Source of the DNA: Acetobacter oryzifermentans
GTDB taxonomy: Bacteria; Pseudomonadota; Alphaproteobacteria; Acetobacterales; Acetobacteraceae
Reading direction: 5' to 3'
Length of the DNA stretch: 64,000 nt
Assembly: GCF_001628715.1 (NCBI RefSeq)
Contig: NZ_CP011120.1
Span: forward strand, 62,001 to 126,000
Part shown: positions 17,991 to 26,311 of the stretch, in pieces
Layout of the letters: the number at the start of each line of letters is the position of its first letter
Numbering within the stretch: position 1 is the stretch's first letter
Notes under the pieces: generated by a model
Database searches by the model: none
Told to the model about the DNA's origin: nothing
Seen by the model: only the letters and a program-made list of their open reading frames with translations
Program-made: the position numbers and the translations under genes

Positions 17991-19574
17991 TGTCAGGGCT
18001 TCTGGTTCTGTGCGTGCCCGTTTCACCAGCAGCTTGTTTAGTGCATGCACGTAAGCACGCACGGCAGAAACAACCGTATCTGCATCTGCGCCTTGGCCAT
18101 CTACCATCTTACCGGCTTCTTCCAGACGCACGGTTGTGCGGGCCTGCGCATCAGTACCTTCGGTTACGGCACCAACAGAGAACAGGGCCAGACGCGCTTC
18201 ATGCGGGAAAGCCTTGCGTAGCGCGTTAAAGGCGGCATCCACTGGGCCGTTGCCTGTGGCTTTGGCTTCAATGGCTTTGCCATCCACGCTCAGTTCCAGA
18301 TCAACTTCGGAAGGCTGGCCAGAAATGGATTTCAGGCTTAGCGCACCAAAGCGGATGCGGTCATGATCACGGGCTTCATCGTCCACCAGTGCGATGATGT
18401 CATCGTCGTACACAACCTTTTTGCGGTCTGCCAGATCCTTAAAGCGGGTGAAGGCTTCGTTCAGGCGTGTGTCATCCATGCCATCATAACCCAGCACCTT
18501 CAGCTTATCGCGGAATGCGGCCCGGCCGGAGTGCTTGCCCATTACGAGGGAGGAGCGTGTCCAACCCACGCTTTCGGGGGTCATGATTTCATAGGTGGCG
18601 GCATTTTTCAGCACGCCATCCTGGTGGATGCCGCTTTCATGCGCAAAGGCGTTACGGCCCACAATGGCTTTGTTCGGCTGCACGTCAAAGCTGGTGATGG
18701 TGGCCAGCATCCGAGAAACCTTCAGCAGCCCTTCGGTGTGGATACCGGTGGTAAAGGGGTATTGGTCATGCCGTGTGCGCAGCGCCATAACAATTTCTTC
18801 CAGCGCGGCATTTCCGGCGCGTTCGCCAATGCCGTTGATGGTGCATTCCACCTGCCGTGCACCACCACGGATAGAGGCCAGTGTATTGGCAACAGCCAGC
18901 CCCAGATCATTATGGTTATGGGCAGAGAAGATCACCTGATCTGCTCCCGGTACGCGCTGGCGCAGCATGGAAAAAATCTTTTCCATGTCTTCTGGCGTGG
19001 CGTACCCAACCGTATCGGGAATGTTGATGGTGGTAGCGCCAGCCTTAATAGCGGCTTCTACACAGCGGCACAGAAAATCTGGTTCTGTGCGGGAGCCATC
19101 TTCAGCAGACCATTCCACATCATCTGTCAGATTACGGGCGGCTGCGTTGCCGGAGGTAATCAGTTCCAGAACAGTTTCTGGTTCCATCCGCAGCTTGTAT
19201 TTCATGTGCAGCGGAGAAGTGGAAATAAAGTTGTGGATACGCTTACGTTCTGCCGGGGCCAGAGCCTCACCCGCAGCGGCAATATCCTTGGCGCCGCCGC
19301 TGCGTGCCAGTGCGCAGATAACGGAACCCTTGGTGTGTTTGGCAATCTCGTTAACGGATTCGAAATCACCTTTGGACGCAACAGGAAAGCCCGCTTCAAT
19401 CACGTCTACACCCAGATTGGCCAGTGCTTCCGCCATACGGAGCTTTTCTGCCAGGTTCATAGAAAAACCGGGAGATTGCTCGCCATCACGCAGGGTGGTG
19501 TCAAACACAATCACGCGGTCTGGCGTCATGCGGCCAAAGGACGGATGATTGAAGCTGGTGGTATCAGCAGACAT
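17985..19574 (-). CDS. leuA: 2-isopropylmalate synthase
   Basis: First committed enzyme of leucine synthesis, condensing acetyl-CoA and 2-oxoisovalerate. From ATG 19574 (AGGAAG upstream) it has 529 residues. The TIM barrel carries VIVFDTTLRDGEQSPGFSMN, the metal-binding VIFSAHNHNDLGLAVANTLA and CTINGIGERAGNAALEEI; the C-terminal half is the LeuA regulatory domain that gives leucine feedback control. An in-frame ATG at 19628 is a weaker alternative start. A Leu-rich short ORF and pairing segments lie upstream (19634-19821) and suggest attenuation. Confidence 0.96.
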   Translation of the reverse strand: MSADTTSFNHPSFGRMTPDRVIVFDTTLRDGEQSPGFSMNLAEKLRMAEALANLGVDVIEAGFPVASKGDFESVNEIAKHTKGSVICALARSGGAKDIAAAGEALAPAERKRIHNFISTSPLHMKYKLRMEPETVLELITSGNAAARNLTDDVEWSAEDGSRTEPDFLCRCVEAAIKAGATTINIPDTVGYATPEDMEKIFSMLRQRVPGADQVIFSAHNHNDLGLAVANTLASIRGGARQVECTINGIGERAGNAALEEIVMALRTRHDQYPFTTGIHTEGLLKVSRMLATITSFDVQPNKAIVGRNAFAHESGIHQDGVLKNAATYEIMTPESVGWTRSSLVMGKHSGRAAFRDKLKVLGYDGMDDTRLNEAFTRFKDLADRKKVVYDDDIIALVDDEARDHDRIRFGALSLKSISGQPSEVDLELSVDGKAIEAKATGNGPVDAAFNALRKAFPHEARLALFSVGAVTEGTDAQARTTVRLEEAGKMVDGQGADADTVVSAVRAYVHALNKLLVKRARTEPEALTA

Positions 19575-19633
19575 GGAATTCTTCCTGAAAAAGTCTGGTC
19601 TGGAACAAGAATAGAGGGGCTGTGCCATATTCT

Positions 19634-19701
19634 GCCCGTTTATGCACGGGCGCTCTTTTCGTTCTCCCCTGGGCGTGGCAGCGCTTGGCCACCTGGCTCG
19701 C
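19634..19701 (-). promoter_or_regulatory. Candidate leuA attenuator segments
   Basis: Just after the leader stop, GCCACGCC (complement of 19672-19679) can pair in two exclusive ways: with GGCGTGGC inside the leader codons (complement of 19742-19749, perfect 8 bp) or with GTGGC just after the stop (complement of 19688-19692). Further on, GCCCGT-GCATAA-ACGGGC (19634-19651) forms a third hairpin before leuA. A ribosome stalled on the Leu codons would cover the first partner. No T run follows the last hairpin, so the output may not be classical termination. Confidence 0.5.
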
Positions 19702-19821
19702 TCAGGGGCAGATTAGTCGAAGGAGAAGATCCAGACGGAGGGCCACGCCGCCCGCACCCGTCAATTTACGGGTGTGCAGGGAATCGGACGTGAACCACTC
19801 GGAATTCATGCGCAGCACCAT
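19702..19821 (-). CDS. leuL: Probable leucine leader peptide for leuA
   Basis: A short ORF of 39 codons from ATG 19821, or 35 from ATG 19809, ending at TGA 19702-19704, on the same strand as leuA and about 130 bases before it. Its last codons read LRLDLLLRLICP: six leucines in nine codons (CTC, CTG, CTT, CTC, CTT, CTA), then Ile. That is the hallmark of a ribosome-mediated attenuation leader. It lies just after ctaA and is unrelated to it. No strong ribosome site is visible before either ATG, so the exact start is open. Confidence 0.65.
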   Translation of the reverse strand: MVLRMNSEWFTSDSLHTRKLTGAGGVALRLDLLLRLICP

Positions 19822-19867
19822 ACCGTCTTGTTTTTCAAACGCAACAGTAAACGTTGTTAAATGCCCT

Positions 19868-20947
19868 TTAGGCCATAGCTTTTGTGCCACGCAGGCAATG
19901 CAGCACATACAGCATAACACCCAGCAACACGGCAGCGAATGTTTGATGCACCGCACCTGCCCACACAGGCACGACCAGCAACAAAGTGGTAACGCCTAGC
20001 GCGTACTGGATAACAACGGCCCACCCTAAAAGGATGAAGGCGTTATGCGCTTTAGCCCCCAGATCTGTTGCTTTCAGGCCAACAAATAGCACAGCACCAA
20101 TGCTGAGGGCTGTAAGGGTGGCCAGAAGGCGGTGGTCAAACTGCACAGCCGCTTTGTTGATGAACCAGTTCATCCAGAAAGGGGAAAGTTGGGCGTAATC
20201 TGTCGGGATCAAATGCCCATCCATCAGCGGGAAGGTGTTGAACAGGAACCCCGCATGTGTGCCAGCCGTAAACCCACCGGCAATAATCGTGGTGCACAGT
20301 AGCACAATAGTAAAGCAGGCCAACCGCTTGGCCAGGCGTGCGGTGGAGGATGAGGTATGATTTTCTGGTACAGGCCAACGGATAGAAAATGCCGTCCACA
20401 AAATGGCGCCATAAAGCAACAGGGCTGCACTCAGGTGCAGCACAAGCCGTATAGGTTCTACTGCCGTGCTGTTGGGGCGGAAGCCAGAAGCCACCATAAA
20501 CCACCCAATGGCACCCTGTAGCGCACCCAGAATGAAGAAGATGAACAAACGCAGGGCCAACCGGCGCGTGATCATGCCTCTCACAACAAACCAGATCAGA
20601 GGCAGCAGAAGAACCAGCCCCATCAGGCGGCCCCAGAAGCGGTGAATCCATTCTGCCCAGAAAATTCTCTGGAACCCTTCCAGCCCAAATCCTTCGTGCT
20701 GAAGGTGATATTGCGGAATGGTTTTATAAAGTGCGAACAACCTTTCCCACTCAGCATGGGAAAGAGGCGGAATAAAACCGCTTACGGGCTGCCAATCCAT
20801 AATGGAAAGGCCCGAACCTGTCAGGCGCGTTACGCCACCAATGGCGATCATGCCCAGCAGCATGAAGCAAAGCAGAAACAGCCAGCCTGAAATGAGTTTG
20901 CGGTGGGCGGGTGTCATGTCTGTCTGGGGGGATGATGAGGTGGGCAT
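19868..20947 (-). CDS. ctaA: Heme A synthase (CtaA/Cox15)
   Basis: Membrane enzyme that oxidises the methyl group of heme O to make heme A, 359 residues and about eight helices. Key parts are [25 protein letters not shown], the [16 protein letters not shown] helix with heme-ligand His, and the second half [14 protein letters not shown] and [15 protein letters not shown]. Acetobacter is known to make an a-type quinol oxidase; together with cyoABCD in this window that gives the enzyme a likely client. It stands alone on the minus strand before the leuA leader. Confidence 0.95.
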   Translation of the reverse strand: MPTSSSPQTDMTPAHRKLISGWLFLLCFMLLGMIAIGGVTRLTGSGLSIMDWQPVSGFIPPLSHAEWERLFALYKTIPQYHLQHEGFGLEGFQRIFWAEWIHRFWGRLMGLVLLLPLIWFVVRGMITRRLALRLFIFFILGALQGAIGWFMVASGFRPNSTAVEPIRLVLHLSAALLLYGAILWTAFSIRWPVPENHTSSSTARLAKRLACFTIVLLCTTIIAGGFTAGTHAGFLFNTFPLMDGHLIPTDYAQLSPFWMNWFINKAAVQFDHRLLATLTALSIGAVLFVGLKATDLGAKAHNAFILLGWAVVIQYALGVTTLLLVVPVWAGAVHQTFAAVLLGVMLYVLHCLRGTKAMA

Positions 20948-21036
20948 GGCAGCCTTTGGCGCTGTGGGTTAAATTTCTGTATCGGGTTTACAGCCAGCTT
21001 GCGGGCTGCTGCAAGAAGATGGTACCGCTAGGCTGG

Positions 21037-21711
21037 ATGGAACAGCATATTCGTCCACCCTCCCGGTCTTCTGTATCGCTTCTGCGTCCGCTGCTCATGC
21101 TGCTTGTATTGGTGGTGGGGGCGGTTGGGTTGCGGCATGTGCCAGCTCTCCACAGTATGTTGCATGGCACAGATGTGCTGCGCCAAGGCGTGTGGGGCCG
21201 CATGGTGTTTTTATCTGGCGCTGTTTTGTGGTGCGGGTTTGGGCTGCCACGTCAGGTGGCCGGATTTGCCGCCGGATTGGCTTATGGTTTGTGGGAAGGT
21301 CTTGCACTTATCACCATAGCCTCCACATTGGGGTGCTTGGCAGGGTTTTTCTGGGCCAGATGGGGCGGGCGCGCATGGGCGCGGCAGAAATTGGGGCAAC
21401 GTTTTGCCCAAATGGACGCATTTCTGACACGTCAGCCGTTTTCAAGTATTCTTACCTTGCGGCTGCTGCCCGTGGGGTCTGCGTTACTGCTGAATCTTTT
21501 GGGGGGCATTTCAGGTATGGATGTGCTGCCGTTTTTTACAGCAACCCTTTTGGGGAGCATACCGCAGAACCTTGTTGCCGTTTTATTGGGTGCGGGGGTT
21601 CAGGTAGGTACTTTTTGGCAGTATGCAGCAGGTGGCGCGTTGTTTGTGCTTTCTGGCGCTATTGGCGTGTGGTTATGGCGGCATGCACGTATAGCCCGGC
21701 AGGTTTCCTGA
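21037..21711 (+). CDS. TVP38/TMEM64 (VTT domain) membrane protein
   Basis: Integral membrane protein with the VTT core shared with DedA and eukaryotic TMEM64/VMP1 scramblase-like proteins. Visible parts are FGLPRQVAGFAAGLAYGLWEG, GCLAGFFWARWGGRAWARQKL and ILTLRLLPVGSALLLNLLGG, then PFFTATLLGSIPQNLVAVLLG. The start is not certain: ATG 21037 (224 residues) and ATG 21019 are both possible, and upstream sequence overlaps ctaA. Probable role in lipid or polyprenyl-phosphate flipping is inference from the superfamily; a true DedA lies at 58892-59554. Confidence 0.85.
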   Translation: MEQHIRPPSRSSVSLLRPLLMLLVLVVGAVGLRHVPALHSMLHGTDVLRQGVWGRMVFLSGAVLWCGFGLPRQVAGFAAGLAYGLWEGLALITIASTLGCLAGFFWARWGGRAWARQKLGQRFAQMDAFLTRQPFSSILTLRLLPVGSALLLNLLGGISGMDVLPFFTATLLGSIPQNLVAVLLGAGVQVGTFWQYAAGGALFVLSGAIGVWLWRHARIARQVS

Positions 21712-21863
21712 TCCATATATGGTCTGGCTGCTGCTGAGATGTCAGGAATTAAAGGCTGATCTTACGCCCGTTGTAAAATAAAAGGCGCTGGCCTGTTGCC
21801 TGTCTTTTTGCCAGACATTTTTCTTTTTCCTTCTGTTTTTGTTTGTTTTTTGGAGTGCTGCTT

Positions 21864-23126
21864 ATGGCTTCTCCCTCTGCTGTGCGGGATGCCGGAACGT
21901 CTTTTATTGGTGGGCGCATCCCCATGTGGATGCCGGTGCTTTTAGGGTTCCTGACAGCCGTTGGACCTATTTCGACAGATATCTATCTGCCAGCTTTTCC
22001 GGCCATGGAGCAGACCTTCCATACAAGTGCGGGCAATGTGCAGTTCACATTGTCTATCTGGTTTGTTGGGTTAGCTATTGGGCAAATTACTGTAGGCCCC
22101 TTGTCCGATAGGTTTGGACGGCGCAAGCCTATGCTTATAGGCAATGCCCTGTATGCCGTGGCTTCTGCCGTATGTGCGTTTGCGCCAGATATCACCACAT
22201 TTTCCATTGCGCGGTTTGTGGCCTCCGTTGGGGCATCTGCCAGTCTGGTTATTCCAACAGCTTGTGTGCGCGATATGGTGCCAGACCGTAATGCCGGAGC
22301 ACGCATGATGTCTCAGCTGGTTATGGTGATGGGTGTTGTGCCCATTCTGGCCCCTATGCTGGGCGGGTTGGTTGTTGAGTTTGTTTCCTGGCGGATTATT
22401 TTTTGGGCTTCTGCGGCCTATGGCGCGATATGTGTGGCGTTGATTCTGTTTATTCTACCAGAAACACTGCCATATGACCGGCGCGTGGCTCTTTCTCCTT
22501 TCACGCTGGTATCACGTTACGTCACCCTGATTCGGGATCGGGCCTTTGCCAGCCATGCGCTGATAACGGCTTTTTCTACCTTCATGTCCTTTAGCTACCT
22601 TACCGCAGCGCCTTTTGTGTTTGTGCAGTTGTTTCATTTCTCACCGCTGCATTTTTCCATGCTGTTTGGGTTCTTTGCGGTGTTCATGATCGGGGCTTCG
22701 CAGGTGAACGGGCTTTTGGTCGGGCGCATCGATTCTGGCAAACTGCTTCAGGGGGCTATCTGTCTTTCCGTTGTCGGGGGAATTTTGCTGGTAGCAGTAA
22801 GTTTGTGGAGCGCTTGGTACGCACCTCCGGCATGGCAGCCATATGAAGTGTGGTTGGTTATTGCGGCTATGCTGCTGGCACTTGCACCTACTGGCATTAT
22901 TTTTCCTAATGCCATGATGGGGGCTTTGGCGGATCATCCGTCTCTTGCCGGGGCGGCATCTGCTTTGGCTGGCACCCTACAATATGTGTTTGGGGCTGTG
23001 GCTGGTGTTGTGGTTGGACAATTTCCGGCTGTTTCTGCAATTCCTATGGCAGGATGCATGTGTTGTGGTGCTATTCTGATGTTCTTGGCGGGTCTATCGC
23101 GCCCTCATCGACAGAATGTGAACTAA
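21864..23126 (+). CDS. Bcr/CflA-family MFS drug efflux transporter
   Basis: Major facilitator with about 12 helices, 420 residues from ATG 21864 behind TTGGAG. The family signature VGPISTDIYLPAFPAMEQTF is in the first helix region, and the loop-2/3 motif GPLSDRFGRRKPMLIGN is typical of drug:H+ antiporters. The C-terminal half has GIIFPNAMMGALADHPSLAGAASALAGT, also common in Bcr/CflA proteins. Substrate cannot be told from sequence. A short intergenic region separates it from the next gene, a histidine kinase. Confidence 0.92.
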   Translation: MASPSAVRDAGTSFIGGRIPMWMPVLLGFLTAVGPISTDIYLPAFPAMEQTFHTSAGNVQFTLSIWFVGLAIGQITVGPLSDRFGRRKPMLIGNALYAVASAVCAFAPDITTFSIARFVASVGASASLVIPTACVRDMVPDRNAGARMMSQLVMVMGVVPILAPMLGGLVVEFVSWRIIFWASAAYGAICVALILFILPETLPYDRRVALSPFTLVSRYVTLIRDRAFASHALITAFSTFMSFSYLTAAPFVFVQLFHFSPLHFSMLFGFFAVFMIGASQVNGLLVGRIDSGKLLQGAICLSVVGGILLVAVSLWSAWYAPPAWQPYEVWLVIAAMLLALAPTGIIFPNAMMGALADHPSLAGAASALAGTLQYVFGAVAGVVVGQFPAVSAIPMAGCMCCGAILMFLAGLSRPHRQNVN

Positions 23127-23229
23127 AAATTGCACAAAAAGCGGTTATGCCCGCTCTGCTCTTGACGGTGACAGGACTGCGGCCCAGTCCAGATGAAAAG
23201 ATGGCGTTAAGGAAGGGAGCGTGCATAAC

Positions 23230-25473
23230 ATGCCACGGCATCCAGCAAGACGGGCCCACATTCTGGCGCTTATTGGCGCCGGGCTGCTGATTGTAACTTT
23301 TGGCACAATGGGGATTGAGCTGGGTAATGAAATGGCCCGGCATGGTAATCTGGATCGTCAGAGCACCGCAGCAGGCAATTACTTGCGCGGGTTGCACCAT
23401 GCCACCAGTGATGCCCGCATATGCCATTACGCTTGGATGGCCGAGCATAGGCCGCAGGATGGCAGTTGTTACATTCAGGCTATTCAACAACTTTCTGATG
23501 CGCGGCGTGGGTTTGAATCCTTTCGCGTCGTTCAACTGCGAGAGGGTGGGGGCCGTGTAGAACCGCTGCAAAGCGTGTGGCAGCAGCTTGAAACCATAAG
23601 CGCCTGGCCCCATTCCCCAGAGGGGACTCCCGCCGGAGGGGCGCAGCTTCTGGCGGATCTGGATCAGAATCTTTCTATTCTAAGCCGTGCCAGTACGCTG
23701 GATCAGGCAGACCGTGTCGCCAACATGCTGCGCAACACAAGTTGGCAGCGGCGCTTGGCGTTGCTGGGTATTCTTACGGGTGTTTTCAGCCTTGTTTCTG
23801 CAGGCTGGGTGTTGGATCGTTCTTCCTTGGCGGCAGCGCGGGCAGAGGCTTCATCGCGTGATCTGGCATTGCGTTTGCGGGCAACGTTGGACAGCTTGAG
23901 CCTTGGCGTGGCTGTGTTTGGTGCTGATGGCCATTTGTGGCACTGGAACGAACAACTGGCTATGGCCTTGGGCTTGGAAAAGAGCTTTTTCAAACCCGGC
24001 CTATCTTACAATGATTTAAGTGCAGTGCTGGTGGTAGATGGTGTGCCGCTGCTTGAACCATTGGAACATGTTGAAACCAGCTTGGCCAAAGGGCAGCCTG
24101 CACCACCTGTCGTCGTGGAGTGCAAAGGCATTAACGGCGCAGATCTGGAATTGTGCCGCACCTTGTTTTTTGCCCCAGATGGTGCAGCAGAGCGGCGTGG
24201 GTTTGTGCTGACAGCCGCAGATATCACCATGCGTTTACGCAGTGAACGTGCATTGGGTGAGGCGCAAAAGCTGCGAGCACTGGGGCAGTTTACCGCAGGT
24301 ATTGCTCACGATTTCAAAAATCTTCTCACCGTCATTTTGGGAAATCTGGAGCTTGCGGCAGAGCACGATCTGCCAGATCAGGTAGAGCAACGGCAGGAAT
24401 ATCTGTCTGCCGCCACACATGCCGGGCATAGGTCTGAAGCCCTTACAAGCCAGCTTCTTTCCTTTATGCGCAGGCAACAAACTGGCGTGCCAGACTGTTT
24501 TGATCTGGCCGATCTGTTTTCTTTGCTGGATGGATTGTTGGCGCGTGTTATCGGCCCCAGAATTGTGGTGGAATGTGCTGATGTCTCAGGTGTATGGCCT
24601 GTGCGTGCAGACCCAGCGCAGCTTGAAAGTGCTGTGCTCAATCTGGCTATCAATGCGCGAGATGCCATGCCATCCGGTGGCCGACTGCGTATTGCCGCCC
24701 GTAATGTCACATTCTCTGTCAACGCAGATCTGATGAGCTTGCCCGTTGAGGAAGGCCGCAACATGCGCGTGGTTTCAGACCCGACTCCGCTGCCTGCCGG
24801 GGATTGGGTGCGGTTGGATGTGATTGACAGCGGTAGCGGCATGACGCGTGAGGTGTTGGACCACCTGTTTGAACCGTTTTTTACCACCAAACGGGAGGGC
24901 GCAGGCACAGGGCTTGGTATGGCCATGGTTCTGGCTTTTTCCCAACAGGTGAAGGGGCGGGTTGTGGTGGCAACAGGGAGTGGCAGCGGAACAGAGGTTT
25001 CCTTGTGGTTGCCCAAGGCTGCGGCTCTTTCTGCCGCACAGGTTTTGCAGCCAGCGGTGTTGCCTAAAATCAGCAAATCAGCGCCATCACAGGCTTTGCA
25101 AGTGCTGGTGGTGGAAGATGATGCTGCTATCCGCGATATTGTTGTGACCATTCTGAGCATGGCTGGCCATCGCGTGTTAGAAGCTGGAGATGGTGAGCAG
25201 GCTTTTGATGTGGCTGCGGCTGCGGAAGGGCCTCTTGATCTGTTGGTAACGGATATTCAACTGCCCGGCCCACTGGATGGGCTAACCCTCTCACGCGTAC
25301 TGGTGGAACGGTATCCTGAACTGGCTGTCGTTTATATGTCGGGGGATCTTACTGCGGATTCCAAACTCCCCGAAGGTGGCGTGGCCAATGCGCGTCTTTT
25401 GGCCAAACCTTTCCGCAGAGATGGCCTGATGGAAGTGGTAACAGCAGCACTGAGTGCGCGCACTGGAGCATAA
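23230..25473 (+). CDS. Hybrid sensor histidine kinase with receiver domain
   Basis: Membrane kinase of 747 residues. A first helix (HILALIGAGLLIVTFG), a periplasmic region of about 150 residues and a second helix (LALLGILTGVFSLVSAGWVL) are followed by a PAS-like domain (ATLDSLSLGVAVFGADGHLWHWN). The kinase core has FTAGIAHDFKNLLTVILGN (phospho-His near 360), the N box NLAINARDAMPSGG, and GTGLGMAMV. A C-terminal receiver (VLVVEDDAAIRDIVVTILS, phospho-Asp in LLVTDIQLPG, about residue 675) completes it. GTG 23221 is an alternative start. No separate response regulator is nearby, so the output path is unknown. Confidence 0.93.
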   Translation: MPRHPARRAHILALIGAGLLIVTFGTMGIELGNEMARHGNLDRQSTAAGNYLRGLHHATSDARICHYAWMAEHRPQDGSCYIQAIQQLSDARRGFESFRVVQLREGGGRVEPLQSVWQQLETISAWPHSPEGTPAGGAQLLADLDQNLSILSRASTLDQADRVANMLRNTSWQRRLALLGILTGVFSLVSAGWVLDRSSLAAARAEASSRDLALRLRATLDSLSLGVAVFGADGHLWHWNEQLAMALGLEKSFFKPGLSYNDLSAVLVVDGVPLLEPLEHVETSLAKGQPAPPVVVECKGINGADLELCRTLFFAPDGAAERRGFVLTAADITMRLRSERALGEAQKLRALGQFTAGIAHDFKNLLTVILGNLELAAEHDLPDQVEQRQEYLSAATHAGHRSEALTSQLLSFMRRQQTGVPDCFDLADLFSLLDGLLARVIGPRIVVECADVSGVWPVRADPAQLESAVLNLAINARDAMPSGGRLRIAARNVTFSVNADLMSLPVEEGRNMRVVSDPTPLPAGDWVRLDVIDSGSGMTREVLDHLFEPFFTTKREGAGTGLGMAMVLAFSQQVKGRVVVATGSGSGTEVSLWLPKAAALSAAQVLQPAVLPKISKSAPSQALQVLVVEDDAAIRDIVVTILSMAGHRVLEAGDGEQAFDVAAAAEGPLDLLVTDIQLPGPLDGLTLSRVLVERYPELAVVYMSGDLTADSKLPEGGVANARLLAKPFRRDGLMEVVTAALSARTGA

Positions 25474-25634
25474 GCAGACCATAAAGGAAAAGCCGCCATA
25501 CCTTGCAGAACCGGCGCATGCAGGATAGAGCGGGCGCCGGATTGCCCGAACGTGTTCTTCTTTTTTGGCAGGATACAAGGCAGAAGTAACAGAGGGCCAG
25601 CCAAGGCTGGCACGCAGGAAGGATTATTAAGGCC

Positions 25635-26168
25635 ATGACGGCACATGAGGAAATCGACCTCAAGCGCTTTATCCGGCACGTTCCCGATTTTCCTAAACCG
25701 GGCATTCTATTTTACGACATTTCCACCCTGATGCGGAATCCGGATGCCTGGCAGTTGGCCATGGGGCGTTTGGCACGGCAGGTGGCGCCGCTTAAGCCAG
25801 ATCTGCTGGCTGCCGTTGAATCCCGCGGGTTTTTAACAGCCGCACCGTTGGCGGATCGCTTGGGTTGTGGGCTGCTGATGCTGCGTAAATGTGGCAAGCT
25901 GCCGGGTGACACCATTTCCCACACCTATGATCTGGAATACGGCAGCGATACGCTGGAAATTCAGGCAGATGCCGTCCAGCCCGGTCAGCGCGTGGTGGTT
26001 ATGGATGATCTGCTGGCAACCGGCGGTACTTTGGCTGCTTCTGTAGCGCTGCTGCGTAAGGCGGGAGCGAACGTGGTAGGCGCTTCTGTTATGGTGGAAT
26101 TAACAAGTTTGGGTGGCCGTAATAAAGTAGATGCCCCTGTTTCCACTTTATTGACGTACAAAGAATAA
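25635..26168 (+). CDS. apt: Adenine phosphoribosyltransferase
   Basis: Purine salvage enzyme making AMP from adenine and PRPP, 177 residues. [18 protein letters not shown] is the family N-terminal signature, [20 protein letters not shown] the middle block and [16 protein letters not shown] the PRPP-binding loop. The short perfect repeat GCCAGCC-AA-GGCTGGC lies at 25596-25611, 24 bases before the ATG, and may fold in the mRNA leader. A longer inverted repeat follows the gene. Confidence 0.96.
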   Translation: MTAHEEIDLKRFIRHVPDFPKPGILFYDISTLMRNPDAWQLAMGRLARQVAPLKPDLLAAVESRGFLTAAPLADRLGCGLLMLRKCGKLPGDTISHTYDLEYGSDTLEIQADAVQPGQRVVVMDDLLATGGTLAASVALLRKAGANVVGASVMVELTSLGGRNKVDAPVSTLLTYKE

Positions 26169-26181
26169 GCTCTTTCAACAT

Positions 26182-26226
26182 TCATATGTTCTGTTTGCGC
26201 ATCTGGGTGCTGAACAGAACATATGA
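26182..26226. repeat. Inverted repeat with 13-bp perfect arms after apt
   Basis: TCATATGTTCTGT (26182-26194) and ACAGAACATATGA (26214-26226) are perfect complements around a 19-base spacer. It begins 14 bases after the apt stop and ends about 85 bases before the FUSC gene. No T run follows, so it could be an mRNA 3' hairpin or an operator for the next gene. Confidence 0.65.
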
Positions 26227-26311
26227 GGTGTGAATACGCTTTTCTGCCATGTTGGGGTAAGAGAAGATGTATGGCACGTTGTTTCCCCATTAGCACCTCA
26301 GGTTTGGCCGC

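Noticed and set aside
18363..19793. 476-codon plus-strand ORF opposite leuA
   Set aside because: It mirrors the leuA coding frame, shows no family likeness and is rich in His/Cys/Asn in the way antisense frames are.
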